Below, piece by piece: positions 11,038-22,499 of a DNA stretch of 64,000 nucleotides; positions within the stretch are counted from its first letter, which is position 1; each line of letters opens with the position of its first letter. A program made the translations under genes and the position numbers. The notes beneath the pieces are model-generated. The model saw only the letters and a program-made list of their open reading frames with translations, was not told the DNA's origin and did not search any database. Origin of the DNA: Macrotis lagotis (taxonomy: Eukaryota > Chordata > Mammalia > Peramelemorphia > Peramelidae); assembly GCF_037893015.1 (NCBI RefSeq), contig NC_133663.1:216758080-216822079 (forward strand), written 5' to 3'.

Positions 11038-13640
11038 TTGACCATTTTCAAGTGACTTAATCTCTTATTGTCCCTTGAAAATCTCTGACTGAGTTATAGT
11101 CCCATGGTTGATTTACATCTGAAGAGGGAGTTTCCACACTGGAAGTTCCTCATTAAGGTTTAAATGACAGACCTAGACAATAATGTTGATGATGATGACA
11201 TTGCTTAGGAAGATAATTGGCAATGTTTTATAATAGATCTCATTCATATGATTCATTGCTGTTTAAATATTTGTTTTTCCCTGAAATGACCAAGGAGGAA
11301 AGTATTGTTCCTATTTTACAAATATTGAAATTGAACCTAGCAATTGAATGAAGTCCCTTAACTTTTAATTACAGGGTGTATTCCATAATTCTATGATGCC
11401 TATACTTTTTAATGACAAATTTCTAATTCATTTTCAGTTGATAGCATTCTGCTCTTTGAGAAAGTTATGAGCTTTGTGATTAATTTAGGGAGTTGTATCT
11501 GCTCCCTATGCGACCTCTTTTGTATAAAATTCCCATATTCCTTCAGCACTATGAAGTAAATAGATATATGACAGCTGATTTGAAAATCCTTTTTTCAAGA
11601 TTCTGGGTTCATAGATAATGCCCTTTAAAATATTTTTTCAAGTAGGCATATTTAGGATTAGGTTTGATTAGTTAACTTAATATCTTGAATTATCCTATTC
11701 TAGGAAAATTTCTTTGGGATCATATTATATAACCCCCAATCAGTAAAAATTTCAATTTATTGTATGTCTACTTTGAGAAACAAGATCAGACCATTTGCAC
11801 TTCTTGTTGAAGGTGGCTGTGATGTCTTCGTTCTCATTGGGCCACTCTAGACACTGAACTTTGGAATATATTTGACTTTTTCCACTAAAGAATGAATTGA
11901 AATTATTATTCTATTGAATTAGTGAAAAATATTTTATAGAAGCCTGAAATAACCTGAGTTAAAGTCCTTAAATATCCTTTTTTCTTTTGAAACTAAATTT
12001 TACATTATAAAGAGAACTTCAGGAGCGTTCTATTTAGAAATGCAGTCTTCTCTTCTAAAATATTAGCTTAAGATAATAGGCCAAAAAAACTTTTCAGACC
12101 TAATTCTATTCACTATCACAACAAAAATACTTTTGAAATGAACCATTTTTAAGCTAAAATTTTATGTTTAAGGGGAAAAAGTTCAGATTTGGGGGGCATG
12201 TTCATTTTCCTTTATAAATGAACCATATTTTTATTTTTAAAGTTCTAATTCAGAAAGTTCTGAATGATTCCTGAAAGCTTTGACACATTTAAGTATAATA
12301 ATTTCTTCTTGAACACACTTTAAAAATTTGTCTAGGAGGCCAAGTTTGCAAAAGGAAAGCAAATGAAAGCACCATTCATTCACTCATAAAAAGTTTTCTT
12401 CCTCCTTGTAGAATTTATGTCATTTATCTTGGATATTCATTATTTGTACATAATTGCTTGCCGTTTGTCTTCCTTTTTAGACCACAAAACCCTTGAGAAC
12501 AGTGAAGTTCTTTTACCTTTCTTTCCTATTAATTTGACTTTTACTTTAAGTTCTTATATGATCATAGTAGAAGTCCAAAATGGAGGAGGGAGAGAATGCC
12601 AGTTTGGGCTAGCCATTAACTAAGATCTTGCCATAAATAAAAATCAAAGACTGAAATATGTCTGTTAAGTAACAAAAATATGAATTTAATAAAAATAAAT
12701 TATACTTGAGCTTTCAAATATGTAGAAAACTTCAATTTTCATGCACCATCCCAGGAGTTTGGGTTTTGCAGTGTGTTTGCTTATGTATTAAAGGGTAAGT
12801 CTGATGTAGAATGTTCCTATGTTATCTATATGAGCCCAACTTGAATCTCTTGATATCCATAACAAAGACAGAACAATCAGGCTTTATTTCTCAGAAACAA
12901 ATTTACAAGTTTTAAATAATCCTTGTTCTCCTCCAATAGCTTAGGAGGAAAATGAGTTTAATACTTAGCAGCAATAGTCACATTCCCAGGTAAGTTCCCC
13001 TTTAAACATAATCTCTTCCACCTCCTTTCTCCCCAGTGGTGATATCCCAGCATATTTGTCTTTCTCCGCCTACTGGAGAATATAGCAGGGCTCTTCCTTG
13101 ATAAAGGTTTGTGTCTAAGGACAACCCTTGTATTTGTTCAAATCAATTATGTTTTGAAAAGTTGATTTGGTGGTATGTTTTATGGTATTTGTTCCAGGAT
13201 GCTTATCTCAAAACTGCTAGTTTTAGCTTTGCTTTTCTTTAAAATGTGGAAAAAAATATTTGCATAGCCTCTCTCATTTGCTCCTCCCAAAAATTCAATT
13301 AGTTAGATACAATTATTATCCTAATTTTAGAGATGAAGAAACAAAGATTCATATAGGTTTAATTACTTTTCCAAGCATCATACATATAGCATTACTTTTA
13401 GCAATTAGTTACTAAAACCATTTATTACCTGAAACAACTTAATTTTCAAATATATCGTCTTTCAATAAGAATAACACAACAGTATCTTCTGAGATATCTT
13501 TTCAGGATTTTTTTGTTGAAGCTTTAAATATAATATTAAATTCTTATCATAGACTATTTGAGAAAGGGTCTATACGATAAATACAAACTCTTTAGCCTAT
13601 TATGACCTTCCAGAATCTAAAGCTACTTTCTCTCCCACAT
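11038..13640. other. AT-rich DNA; weak MIR-like relic and one half of a dispersed 67-bp repeat
   Basis: No gene is supported. Around 13290-13400 a CCTAATTTTAGAGATGAAGAAAC-type stretch resembles the 3' part of a MIR element. Positions 12554-12620 recur at 13952-14018 (see findings). The rest is unassigned. Confidence 0.45.
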
Positions 13641-13951
13641 TTATTTATTAAATGTCAATTATGTGATAAGTCCTGTTCTGGATACAAAGACAAGTGAAAA
13701 ATTGCTCTAAGGAATTCACAATCTAATAATGATCGAAGTTTACATGCAAACAACTATTAACAAACAAGTTCTATGAAGAATAAATTAGAACTATTCGATT
13801 GAGACATAACAGAGATTTTAAGGTAGATCTGGAACAGTTTTCTGTAAAAGGTAGAGTTTTAGTTGGGGTTTGAAAGAAATCAGGAAGTAGAGATGAGGAA
13901 ATTCAAGGCATAGGGCACTGCCAATAAAAATGTCTGAGTTCAGGAAGACTA
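13641..13951. repeat. Ancient dispersed repeat (L2-associated type), family uncertain
   Basis: The order TTTATTTATTAAATGTCAATTATGTG, GGATACAAAGA, AATTCACAATCTAATAA, AACAACTATTAACAAACAAG and GTTTGAAAGAAATCAGGAAG matches a widespread mammalian/marsupial repeat that I know by sight but cannot name securely. Similar word order occurs at 24900-24950 and 25569-25815. Confidence 0.55.
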
Positions 13952-14048
13952 TTATATGATCACAGTAGAAGTCCAAACTGGAGGAGGGAGAGAATTTCAT
14001 TTTGGACTAACCCTTAGCGTTTTAAGTTACTTTCAAGTTACTTGGAAT

Positions 14049-14200
14049 GGGGGCAGCTAGGTGGCGAAGTGGATAAAGCACCAGCCTTGGAGTCAGGAGT
14101 ACCTGGGTTCAAATCCAGTCTCAGACACTTAATAATTACCTAGCTGTGTGGCCTTGGGCAAGTCACTTAACCCTGTTTGCCTTGCAAAAATAAAAAAAAA
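14049..14200 (+). mobile_element. tRNA-derived SINE
   Basis: A full-length copy flanked by gttacttggaatgg before it and gttatttggaatgg after it, a 14-bp duplication with one mismatch. Low divergence from the other copies suggests a relatively recent insertion. Confidence 0.94.
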
Positions 14201-14270
14201 GTTATTTGGAATGGAATGGAATCCTTCTATAATTCTGCCTCTTTTTCTTTGTTAAAAGTCTCAGCACATG

Positions 14271-14431
14271 GGGCAGCTATGTGGAACAATGGATAGAGCA
14301 CCTGAATTCAGTCCTGGAATTAGGAGGACCTGAGTTCAAATCTGTCCTCAGACATTTAATAATTACCTAGCTGTGTGACTTGGGCAAGTCACATAACCCC
14401 ATTACTGTGCAAAAACAAAAACAAAAACTAA
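14271..14431 (+). mobile_element. tRNA-derived SINE, more diverged
   Basis: GGGCAGCTATGTGGAACAATGG starts the body and (CAAAAA)n ends it. An extra ~10 bp separates the head and B-box region. Imperfect flanks tcagcacatg and tcagcccatatg are plausible target duplications. Confidence 0.88.
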
Positions 14432-14810
14432 AATATGTATCAGCCCATATGCTCACTGATCATTCTTCATCTGAGAATGATTTTCCTACTCAAATTTTTG
14501 CAGGTGGTCTATGACTTTCTTCCATGGTCATGGTTTCCTCACCCCTAAGTCACTTAAGAAAAGAGACTATCTACAAGACAAATAAAATGCAAACATAAGC
14601 ATTCTATCTATTACCTAGAAATGTGTCTTCCATGAAGTAATTATTTCATAATTATTTATTGAATTGAATTACAGATTGTTGGATCTAATCTTTTTGCTTT
14701 GTTGCTGAGATTACTGAGATGCAAAAGATTGTGATTTCTTCACAATCATGACCATTCCTTAAAAAATATTTTATTTAGACCAATGTTTTCCAAACTAAAT
14801 TCATCATATT

Positions 14811-15880
14811 TTCTTTTTTTTAAATAATTAATTTATTTTCATTGACATGAACATGTATATTTTTAAGTTACAAAATTTCCTTCCACCTTCCGTTCTTCCT
14901 CTTCAACAGTGAACACTCAGGCTAGCATTGTGCATACGTATTTTGATAAACATATATATAGGTTAGTAATTTTCAGTATAAGTAATTAGGATTAAGGGAA
15001 AGAGATACATAAGAGATAATTTTTATAAAGTGTCCATCGTATTCTGAAGGGTTGTTTTATTTTGTGTGTTTTGCTTTGTTTTTCTTCCTCTGGATGGGGA
15101 TAATATGGTCCATGACCAGTTCTAATACAGTTGTTCTGCCTCAATGGACTGCTGAAAGGAGCTGCTTACATCAGGGTTGTTCTTCTCACAATGTTGTTGT
15201 TGATGTTTACATTGGTTCTACTGCCATCTCTCAGCATCAGATCCTATAAGTCATTCCATGCTTCTCTAGAGTATGATGATTTACAGTTTCTTATAGAACA
15301 ATAGCATTCTATAGCATTCATGTACCTTAACTTGTTTAGCCATTCCCCAGTTGATAGGCATTACCTCACTTTCCAATTTGGAATAGGTAGGACTTTGACT
15401 TCTTTATAATTTATTCTGAATATAGACCTAGAATTGAGATTACTGGGTCAAAGGGTATGAACAATTTTATTGCTCTTTGGGTCTAGTTCCATATTGCTCT
15501 CCAAAAATGTTGGATCCATTCACAATTCTACCAGCAACACATCAATGTCCAAATTCTCCCACAGTCTCTCCAACACTGATCATTTCCCCTTTTTCTCATC
15601 TTGGCCAACCTGATGGGTGAGAAATGATAACTCATTGTTTTTTTAATTTGAATTTCTCTAATAAATAATGATTTGGAGCATTTTTAATATGATTATGTAT
15701 AGTTTTAATTTGTTCATTTGAAAATTGTCTGTTCATATCCTTTGACCATTTATCAATTGGGGAATGACTTGGGACCTTATAAATATGTTACAATTCTCTA
15801 TATATTTTAGAAATAGCACCTTTAGCAGAACATCATACTTTCTATGAAAAAAAATTCTTCCTTTTTTCTTCCTATGGCAA
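14811..15880 (-). mobile_element. 5'-truncated L1 3' region, second L1 subfamily
   Basis: In reverse it carries the end of ORF2 (sequence equivalent to the other L1 C-termini near 15450-15870) followed by a distinct 3' UTR with GGTGGAAGGAAATTTTGTAAC near its end. Closely related 3' ends occur at 37808 and 53930. That UTR differs from the AAATAAATAAAATC type, so at least two L1 lineages are present. Confidence 0.85.
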
Positions 15881-16049
15881 AAAGTGTGAGACAACCACTG
15901 GCATTTCGTCAAGACTTTTGTGATTAAAGTTTAGCATCATTATTTGTTTTGGGCAGTAAGTACTAGAATAAATTGGTGACATAACTAATTACTCATTTTA
16001 ATGGTATTTCATTCCATCCTCCCCAATTTGTTCTTTGTGTCCATAGGGT

Positions 16050-16288
16050 GATGCTAGTGGGGGTGTTGTGAGGGGGTGTTGTGCTAAGTCACCAGCCTCA
16101 TTTGAGACCAGTGGTCAGATATGAATCAGGACAACTAAATATGGTCCTGGATACAAGGCAATCAGGGCTAAATGACTATCCCAAGTCACACAGTTAGTAA
16201 GTGGCAGGTATCTGAAGCCAGATTTGAACTCCTGTCCTCCTGATTCCAAGACCAGTGCTCTATCCACTACACTACCTAGTTGCCCTTT
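16050..16288 (-). mobile_element. MAR1-like CORE-SINE, reversed
   Basis: The reverse complement has a GGGCAACTAGGTAGTG head, a GTTCAAATCTGGC B-box region and a longer body with GATTCATATCTGACCACTGG. This distinguishes it from the 150-bp SINE. Related copies lie at 17399 and 24951-25517. Confidence 0.82.
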
Positions 16289-16289
16289 G

Positions 16290-17044
16290 AATAGTCAATC
16301 CAGTCTTTTGGGTTGTAGTTTTCTCATTTGTAAAATAAGAGAATTCTATTGGATTATAGTTAATCTTTACAAGCTCTACAAATTAATGAAATTAATCATA
16401 CATTATATGGGTTATTAAATGATGAGGCAATTACATTGCATGTGCACATTTTAGCTAGAAAGAAACCAAATTAGAGATCTGGAAAATACAACATTTTGAC
16501 TTTTTTTTTTCCTTTTACCTTTGGCAAGCATTACAGGTGACATACATTCTCCCTTTTTAATAATAGGTAGAAGCTTGTTGCTTCTAAGTGCTTTTTGAGA
16601 GACTTTTAAGAAGCTACATTACCAATCAAATTGAAAACTCTTGTACCTAAATCCAATTTTGCATGACTTAGAAGTGGTCTGAATGCTCCCAAATATAAAA
16701 TAATATTTTCTTCACTTGATTTCTTACAAGATGAGTTCAACCATTGATCTCCCATTCACAGTGACAGATCTGCTTTATCTCATGCTATCAGTGGCAGCCA
16801 GTCCTTAAACAGATGGGACCAAAATCACTCCCTGTTGATGGTCTCCTTAAATAGTAACCAGCATCACTAAATGAAACTAGATTTAGAGGATGGTAGCCAT
16901 AATGCTACACATTAAGAGAACTTAATTTTGCACTCAGGTTCAGCAGAGTTTCTAGCAATAAATGTGGAGATACAAGATAGTGCTTTAAATGTTTCCATTT
17001 AGAGAATTTCCATTTCGTTTGAGTGCTATTTAAGAGACCTGCCA
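16290..17044. other. AT-rich DNA, nothing recognised
   Basis: No open frame longer than chance, no repeat I can name and no RNA gene. A T-run lies at 16501-16510. Confidence 0.5.
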
Positions 17045-17205
17045 AGGAACTACAGAAAGTGCTCTGACTTTTACATCAGAAAAACTAGATTCAAATGCCA
17101 CCTTGACATCTATCATTTTTGAGACTCTGGACAAGTTTCTGTATCACTCTGAGTCTCAATTATGTCATCTGTGAAATAAGGGGATTGAACTACATGGACT
17201 CATAT
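17045..17205 (+). mobile_element. MIR/THER1-like ancient SINE
   Basis: The order AGATTCAAATGCC, GACTCTGGACAAGTTTCTGTATCACTCTGAG, CATCTGTGAAATAAGG and GGATTGAACTACATGG follows the MIR/THER1 layout from B-box to CORE and 3' end. It is heavily diverged. Confidence 0.75.
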
Positions 17206-17229
17206 TTCTCCCATTTCTCTCATTCCCCC

Positions 17230-17262
17230 ATAATATATATATATATATATGTATATATATGT
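17230..17262. repeat. (TA)n microsatellite
   Basis: An almost pure TA run with one GT interruption, directly downstream of the MIR-like relic. Confidence 0.95.
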
Positions 17263-17398
17263 GTAGATTTCAACAGAGACAAACAAACATATGCAATTCC
17301 GTAAAGACACATGAACTTACAGATTGTTCAAATGTTGTATATACACATACACATACATGTCTGTATGTATATGCAACTAAATGTGTGTGCATTCATAG

Positions 17399-17690
17399 CA
17401 GCTAATGATGCAGTGTAGGAGAGTCAGGAAGAATTGAATTCAAATGTGGACTCAGACACTTGACACTTTCTACCTTTGTGATCTTGGGTAAGCCACTTAA
17501 CCCTGATTGGCTTATATCTAGGGTTATTTCCAGTCTTCCTGAGTCATATTTGGCCACTGGCTGATGGTTCCTTGGAAGAAAGTGAGGCTGGTGACTTAGC
17601 ACATCTCCTCACTCAAATTCATTTTCACATTTTCACATCACCACCTCCTGTTGTCATGGAGAGAAGAATGAAGGACAGACATCATCATCA
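17399..17690 (+). mobile_element. MAR1-like CORE-SINE
   Basis: Head GCAGCTAATGATGCAGTG, TTCAAATGTGGACTC, then the long tail with CCTGAGTCATATTTGGCCACTGG and AGTGAGGCTGGTGAC. The arrangement equals the copy at 25253-25517. The family name is from memory of marsupial repeats. Confidence 0.83.
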
Positions 17691-17700
17691 GCAGTAGTAG

Positions 17701-17704
<4 letters not shown>

Positions 17705-17757
<53 letters not shown>

Positions 17758-17931
17758 CATATATATACACATATAGACTCACATGATAATGGTACTCAGT
17801 GGTTTTTTTCATATATATATACACTCACATGTGAATATACATATATATATATACACATATAGACTCACATGATAATGGTACTCAGTGTTTTTTTCATATA
17901 TATATATATATACACTCACATGTGAATATAC

Positions 17932-17989
<58 letters not shown>

Positions 17990-17990
17990 T
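17705..17990. repeat. Compound AT/GT microsatellite with an 86-bp tandem duplication
   Basis: A (TA)n run is followed by two copies of an 86-bp unit (17767-17852 and 17853-17938) containing ACACATATAGACTCACATG and ACACTCACATGTGAATATAC. A (TG)n run to about 17987 follows. The apparent open frames here encode only Tyr/Ile, Cys/Val or Thr/His runs and are not genes. Confidence 0.93.
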
Positions 17991-17999
17991 GCATAATGG

Positions 18000-18989
18000 A
18001 AACTTTGAATATATTCAGATCACCTAAGGTAGAAAGATCAACTTCTGGGAGAAGACATTTTGAATACTTCTGTTCATGAGTTGGTATAGTTTCTTCTTCA
18101 TTGGCTATATAAATCACAAGTTGTGTCTTCAACTGAGATGGACACTTCGTTTCCCTCCACACAGTTAAGAGGAAAAGGGTTCCATTCCTGCTCTTTCTTG
18201 AGAAATAGGTTAGGAGTTTTATTCTGCTTTATTTCTTTTATTTTCTTCTAAACTCAGGCAGTGGAATTCTCGGACCCAATTTCAAGTCCTTGGAGCTAGG
18301 AGTGAACCTCACTCATCAAAAACATTCCGAGAAGTCAAGGTATCTGGAACCTGAGTCCAAGGGAAACTTTGGATTTGTAAATTGGTGGAAAGTGAGTTAA
18401 ATGTGAACTTAAATCCCTTCCCATGAGTTGTCAGGGGTGGGGGAAGCATTAGGGAGAATCAGACACCTTAGTGTTTGGGGGAATATCTGTCCATTATTAC
18501 TATATCTTTGAAATAAATAGTACATTTAAAGAGCTAATATGACTGTTGTTATTAAATAAAACTGGGTTCAAGGGACCCTCTAAATGTGGGACTACCTTAG
18601 GTAGGTGTTAGACTCAATACTAGCGATATTAGATACCCCCCAAGTCCTTTAAGAAAATTGAAGAATGCTAAGAAAGAATGAAATCTAAGAGGACAGCCAT
18701 TGTATGTATATTTAAACATGCACATATAATGTATGTATATACACATGCAAAAATCAAAATATACCCATATATAAGCTGTCTTTTGAAGAAATTGAAACCA
18801 TTGAAAGATTTAATATCAAATCCAGTTTTTCAACAAATCTAATTAGAATAAGGAATTTAGTTCAATTGCCTCTCTTTTTAAACCAATGATTGAAGTAGCA
18901 CTAAAAACAATGTTTGGTTCTAAAACTCCAGTTTTAATAGAGTTGATAAATTAACAGAAAAATGATGTAAATAAAAAATCTTATTTTGT
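18000..18989. other. Unassigned DNA
   Basis: No recognisable gene. The stretch 18255-18400 is less AT-rich (TGGAATTCTCGGACCC and following) and looked exon-like at first, but no frame stays open and I recognise no protein. Confidence 0.45.
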
Positions 18990-19175
18990 AGCATTTTATA
19001 TTATCAAAGACCTTCTTCACAATAATCTTGTGAAATAGATAGTATAAGTATTCCTATCTTACAGATGAGGAAACAACCTCAAAGAGGTTGAATGATTTGT
19101 TGAATTACTGGCATAAAGCAGAATTAGGATCTCAAGTTAGATCAACTGATTTCATTTTTAAGGCTATTTTTGATA
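18990..19175 (+). mobile_element. MIR-like fragment
   Basis: Contains TATCTTACAGATGAGGAAAC followed by AAAGAGGTTGAATGATTTG and a CAGAATTAGGATCTCAA end. This is the usual reverse-MIR word order, though diverged; which orientation is called sense depends on the convention used. Confidence 0.65.
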
Positions 19176-20234
19176 ATATCATATTCACTTTCTACAACAT
19201 GTTTAAGAAGTATCTTAACCATTTATATGCCTTCTCATTGAATTGAAAATGGCATAGATTTGATCATCTCTTTCATCACTATCTAGTCTAGAGTCACTTA
19301 ATTTTCTCTTCAAGATAATCTTCCCATAACATTAGAGAATATAAGTTTCTAATAAATGAGTCAAATATAATTTCCGTTCTGTTAATAATATGGAAAAAAT
19401 CCCTCTCCCAATTAAAACATCCAAAAATATCTTTGACATGCATACCAGAGAATTTCTTTTTTTGTATCCTCAAATTCTAAAGAGTCCCCTAGCATTTGTG
19501 AATCAGGATTATTTACCACAGCATCAGGTGGTATAACAATGTAATAAAAAGTAAAGAAAACTAAAGTCAGCACAAAAGTCTGATTTGTCATACTACTGTT
19601 AACATATTTTGTGAGTTTTTCAACCCTGTATTCTCTTTGACTGGTCCTGCTTTCTACTTCCTGGCTTTGTCTCCAATTTTGATAGTTTTTCTTTCCTCTA
19701 AAAATATTATGATAAATATATTTTCAAAATGCTTTTAAAATAATGCTTTTTGCGGTTGCAAATTTCAAACACTCTTTCTTCATTCAACACTTCTATGGTG
19801 GAAAAAAGGGGCTTGAGGAAGAAAGATCTTTGCTCCACTGGTAATAATGTCCATTATTTCTTACTTATTTAAAGATTATCTTTTATCTTTGACTTTTTTA
19901 ATTGAGAAGTTCTCATAACTTTAGGGAATAAATTTAGGACTTAGATTTTTTCACTATTAATGTTTAAATTGATAAATTAGTATGGAAATTATGAATTAAT
20001 ATCAACAATATCCAAAAAAAAGAGACAATCTGCTTGAAAACTGTTAATATTGAAATTGTTTTATAGCCAAAACGTTCCAATCAAGAGATGGAAAACCATC
20101 AGCATTATAAGTCATTTAACAAAGAATAACGATTTAGAGAACATAATATCAGTTTGATTCAGATAGAAAATATAGATAGGAATTACAGTTTATTTTTGTC
20201 TTCTAAATAGTCTTAATTGATAATAAACTTAATA
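19176..20234. other. AT-rich DNA, nothing recognised
   Basis: Only short chance frames are present. No repeat or RNA gene could be assigned. Confidence 0.5.
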
Positions 20235-20239
20235 TTTAT

Positions 20240-20288
<49 letters not shown>
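20235..20288. repeat. (TA)n microsatellite
   Basis: An almost pure AT/TA tract of about 54 bp with two AAA interruptions. Confidence 0.95.
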
Positions 20289-20291
<3 letters not shown>

Positions 20292-20449
20292 CACTTCTGT
20301 AAGGACAATATGACTTTCATTCTTAGTAGTTTAATTTAATTTCTCACAATTCTATAGCTAAGATAATACTATTTACTGCCTAGTTGAAATTCTCATTACT
20401 TTTTGGCTGAACTATCAAGTTATTTTCCAACTATTCTACTTTCTATATA

Positions 20450-20536
20450 TTTTTAGGTTTTTGCAAGGCAAATGGGGCTAAGTGGCTTGCCCAAGGTGTC
20501 ACAGCTGGGTAATTATTAACTGTCTGAGACCGGACT
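20450..20536 (-). mobile_element. 5'-truncated SINE, reversed
   Basis: Only the 3' half of the 150-bp SINE is present: TTTAGGTTTTTGCAAGG to GTCTGAGACCGGA. The tRNA-like head is missing at the high-coordinate side. Confidence 0.88.
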
Positions 20537-21094
20537 TTCCATATTTTCTTGCTTTTTCAATTCATCCTTTACAAATCTGCAAAATAAATTCCTAATATAC
20601 AGATCTATCATATAATTTCTTTGTTCAATTTTTCCCTATTAACCTTATGACAAGATCTTAATTCCTGAGCGAACAACTAATATGTTGCATCAAAAATGAT
20701 TAAAATATTGCAAATTCCATTGTATATATGCATATGTGTGTACATATATAAATGTACACACACATATATGTGGGTGAAATAAATTGAGAGTATATTAAGC
20801 AATTTATATGTTCTAGTAACTAGAATAAAGTCATAAAATGACACATTTATAAAGTAACAGATGATAACACGTAAAAATAAATTAAACAATATAAGTTTAA
20901 TTAACAAACAAAAATAATAATCTTACTCTGGAATGAACTTGAAATCTGCCTTGTATCTATTTCAACTAGAGCTCAAAATCAAATGCAAGTAATTTTAAAT
21001 ACTAACAGGATAAGTAAAATACTAAATTTATTAAATATCATTTTGAAAAGACCACAAAAAATATTAGCACATTTTTCCAGTATTTTATCTGATG
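20537..21094. other. AT-rich DNA, nothing recognised
   Basis: It holds a short alternating TATG/CACA run at about 20725-20770 and no supported gene. Confidence 0.5.
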
Positions 21095-21325
21095 AACTGG
21101 CTAGCAAAGTAAAGAGAGTACCAGGCCTAGAGTCAGAAAAACTTCAATTCAAATTCAATCTTAGAAGCTTACTGTGACTTAAGACAACTTACTTATTCCT
21201 GTTTCTCTCAGTTTTCTCATCTGTGAAATGAGCTGGAAATGAAAATAGCAGAGTACTCTAATATATCTACTAAAAAAAAAAATCTAGTTAAGGCCATGAA
21301 GAGTCAGACATGACAATTTACAGGT
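21095..21325 (+). mobile_element. tRNA-derived SINE of the longer marsupial type
   Basis: Contains GAGTCAGAAAAACTTCAATTC, TCAGTTTTCTCATCTGTGAAATG, AGCTGGAAATGAAAATAGC and AAGAGTCAGACATGAC in order. This is the layout of the longer opossum-type SINE (tRNA head plus CORE plus LINE-like tail). It is diverged and its head is worn. Confidence 0.75.
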
Positions 21326-22307
21326 TTTATCATAATGCGTTTACCTGAACAACATTCTAAATATATATACACAATAAACACTTTTTAAATGTCATAAAAT
21401 AAGAATACTGTGACACAGAAAACTTGTGATTTTCCCAAGACCATACACCTAACAAATGGGATAAACACCAGCTTTATCCATGTTCTCATCTTCAAAATCC
21501 ATTGCTTTTTCCACTGGACAACACTATATTTTCCACGAAAAAATGAAAGTCAATGTAGTTGTTTTTGTGAAATAGTAGACTGAAAAAGCCTGAGTAAAGT
21601 ATTTAATAAGACTCTTCATTGAAGAATACTATCTTTATACAATACAAGGATAATGGTTCTTATCATTTTTCTCAGAAAGGGAATTCATTGTTTTCCTAAA
21701 TTAAACTATTTATAAATTTTAATTAAATCTTTAAATTTTCCTAAAAACTAGTCTTACTGCCACTTCCTAAGATCTTCATTCTCTGTCCCCTCAATGTACT
21801 TGGAAAGATAAAAAAGGAAATCATTTTGATTAAAGAAACATAATCAGTGTTTCCTTGAATGAAGAGTGTGACTTTTTATGTACTTCAATGAAATAATGTT
21901 GTTCTATCATTTCAACCCAATTCTGAGAAAGAAAACTGTCAGCAACTGATTTGCTATCACACATATTTGTGAATCTTGTAAAAAATACACAAATATTTGT
22001 ACAGCTGATGAAAAGGGTTATTACTATGCCTCTTTTCATTTTGGAGTTAATAATTTCTTACTCATGACATAAAGGTAATTTCATTTGATGACATCAAAAT
22101 GTTCTTACACATATGTTCTCTGGGTAGAAAGTTGGATTTTTTTTCCACTGCCAAAATCAAAGACACTGAAGTTTGTTGCTTCATTTTCCTTTGTTATATC
22201 ATGTCCCAGTGACTGTTTAGTATCTTCTAGATTCTGCACAGCCTTTCATTGCTCTATTGGCAGTTATAATTAGATAACTGTTTTAGTATAATTGCAAATT
22301 TACTAGA
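21326..22307. other. AT-rich DNA with a possible MIR trace
   Basis: A weak MIR-like stretch (CTTGTGATTTTCCCAAGACCATACA) lies at about 21420-21530. Nothing else can be supported. Confidence 0.4.
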
Positions 22308-22365
22308 GATAGCTAGGTGATGCAAAGGATCTGAGATGTAGGATCTAGAGTCAGGTACACTGTAT
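22308..22365 (+). mobile_element. SINE head fragment fused to a microsatellite
   Basis: GATAGCTAGGTGATGCAAAGG and AGAGTCAGGTAC are the start of a SINE. The body then stops and a TAGA repeat begins, as expected if the repeat expanded at, or replaced, the rest. Confidence 0.65.
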
Positions 22366-22367
22366 GT

Positions 22368-22428
<61 letters not shown>

Positions 22429-22462
22429 CAGATATAGATAGATATAGATATAGATATATGTT
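22366..22462. repeat. (TAGA)n tetranucleotide microsatellite
   Basis: About 15 perfect TAGA units followed by degenerate GATATA units. Confidence 0.96.
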
Positions 22463-22499
22463 TGCATGCATATAGTATATATGTGTGTATGTTTTTATA

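Noticed and set aside
17809-18162. 117-codon reverse frame rich in Thr/His and Tyr/Ile
   Set aside because: It is translation of TA and TG microsatellites and has no non-repetitive core.
18255-18400. Exon-like, less AT-rich stretch
   Set aside because: All frames are interrupted, splice-site pairs are not convincing and no protein is recognised.
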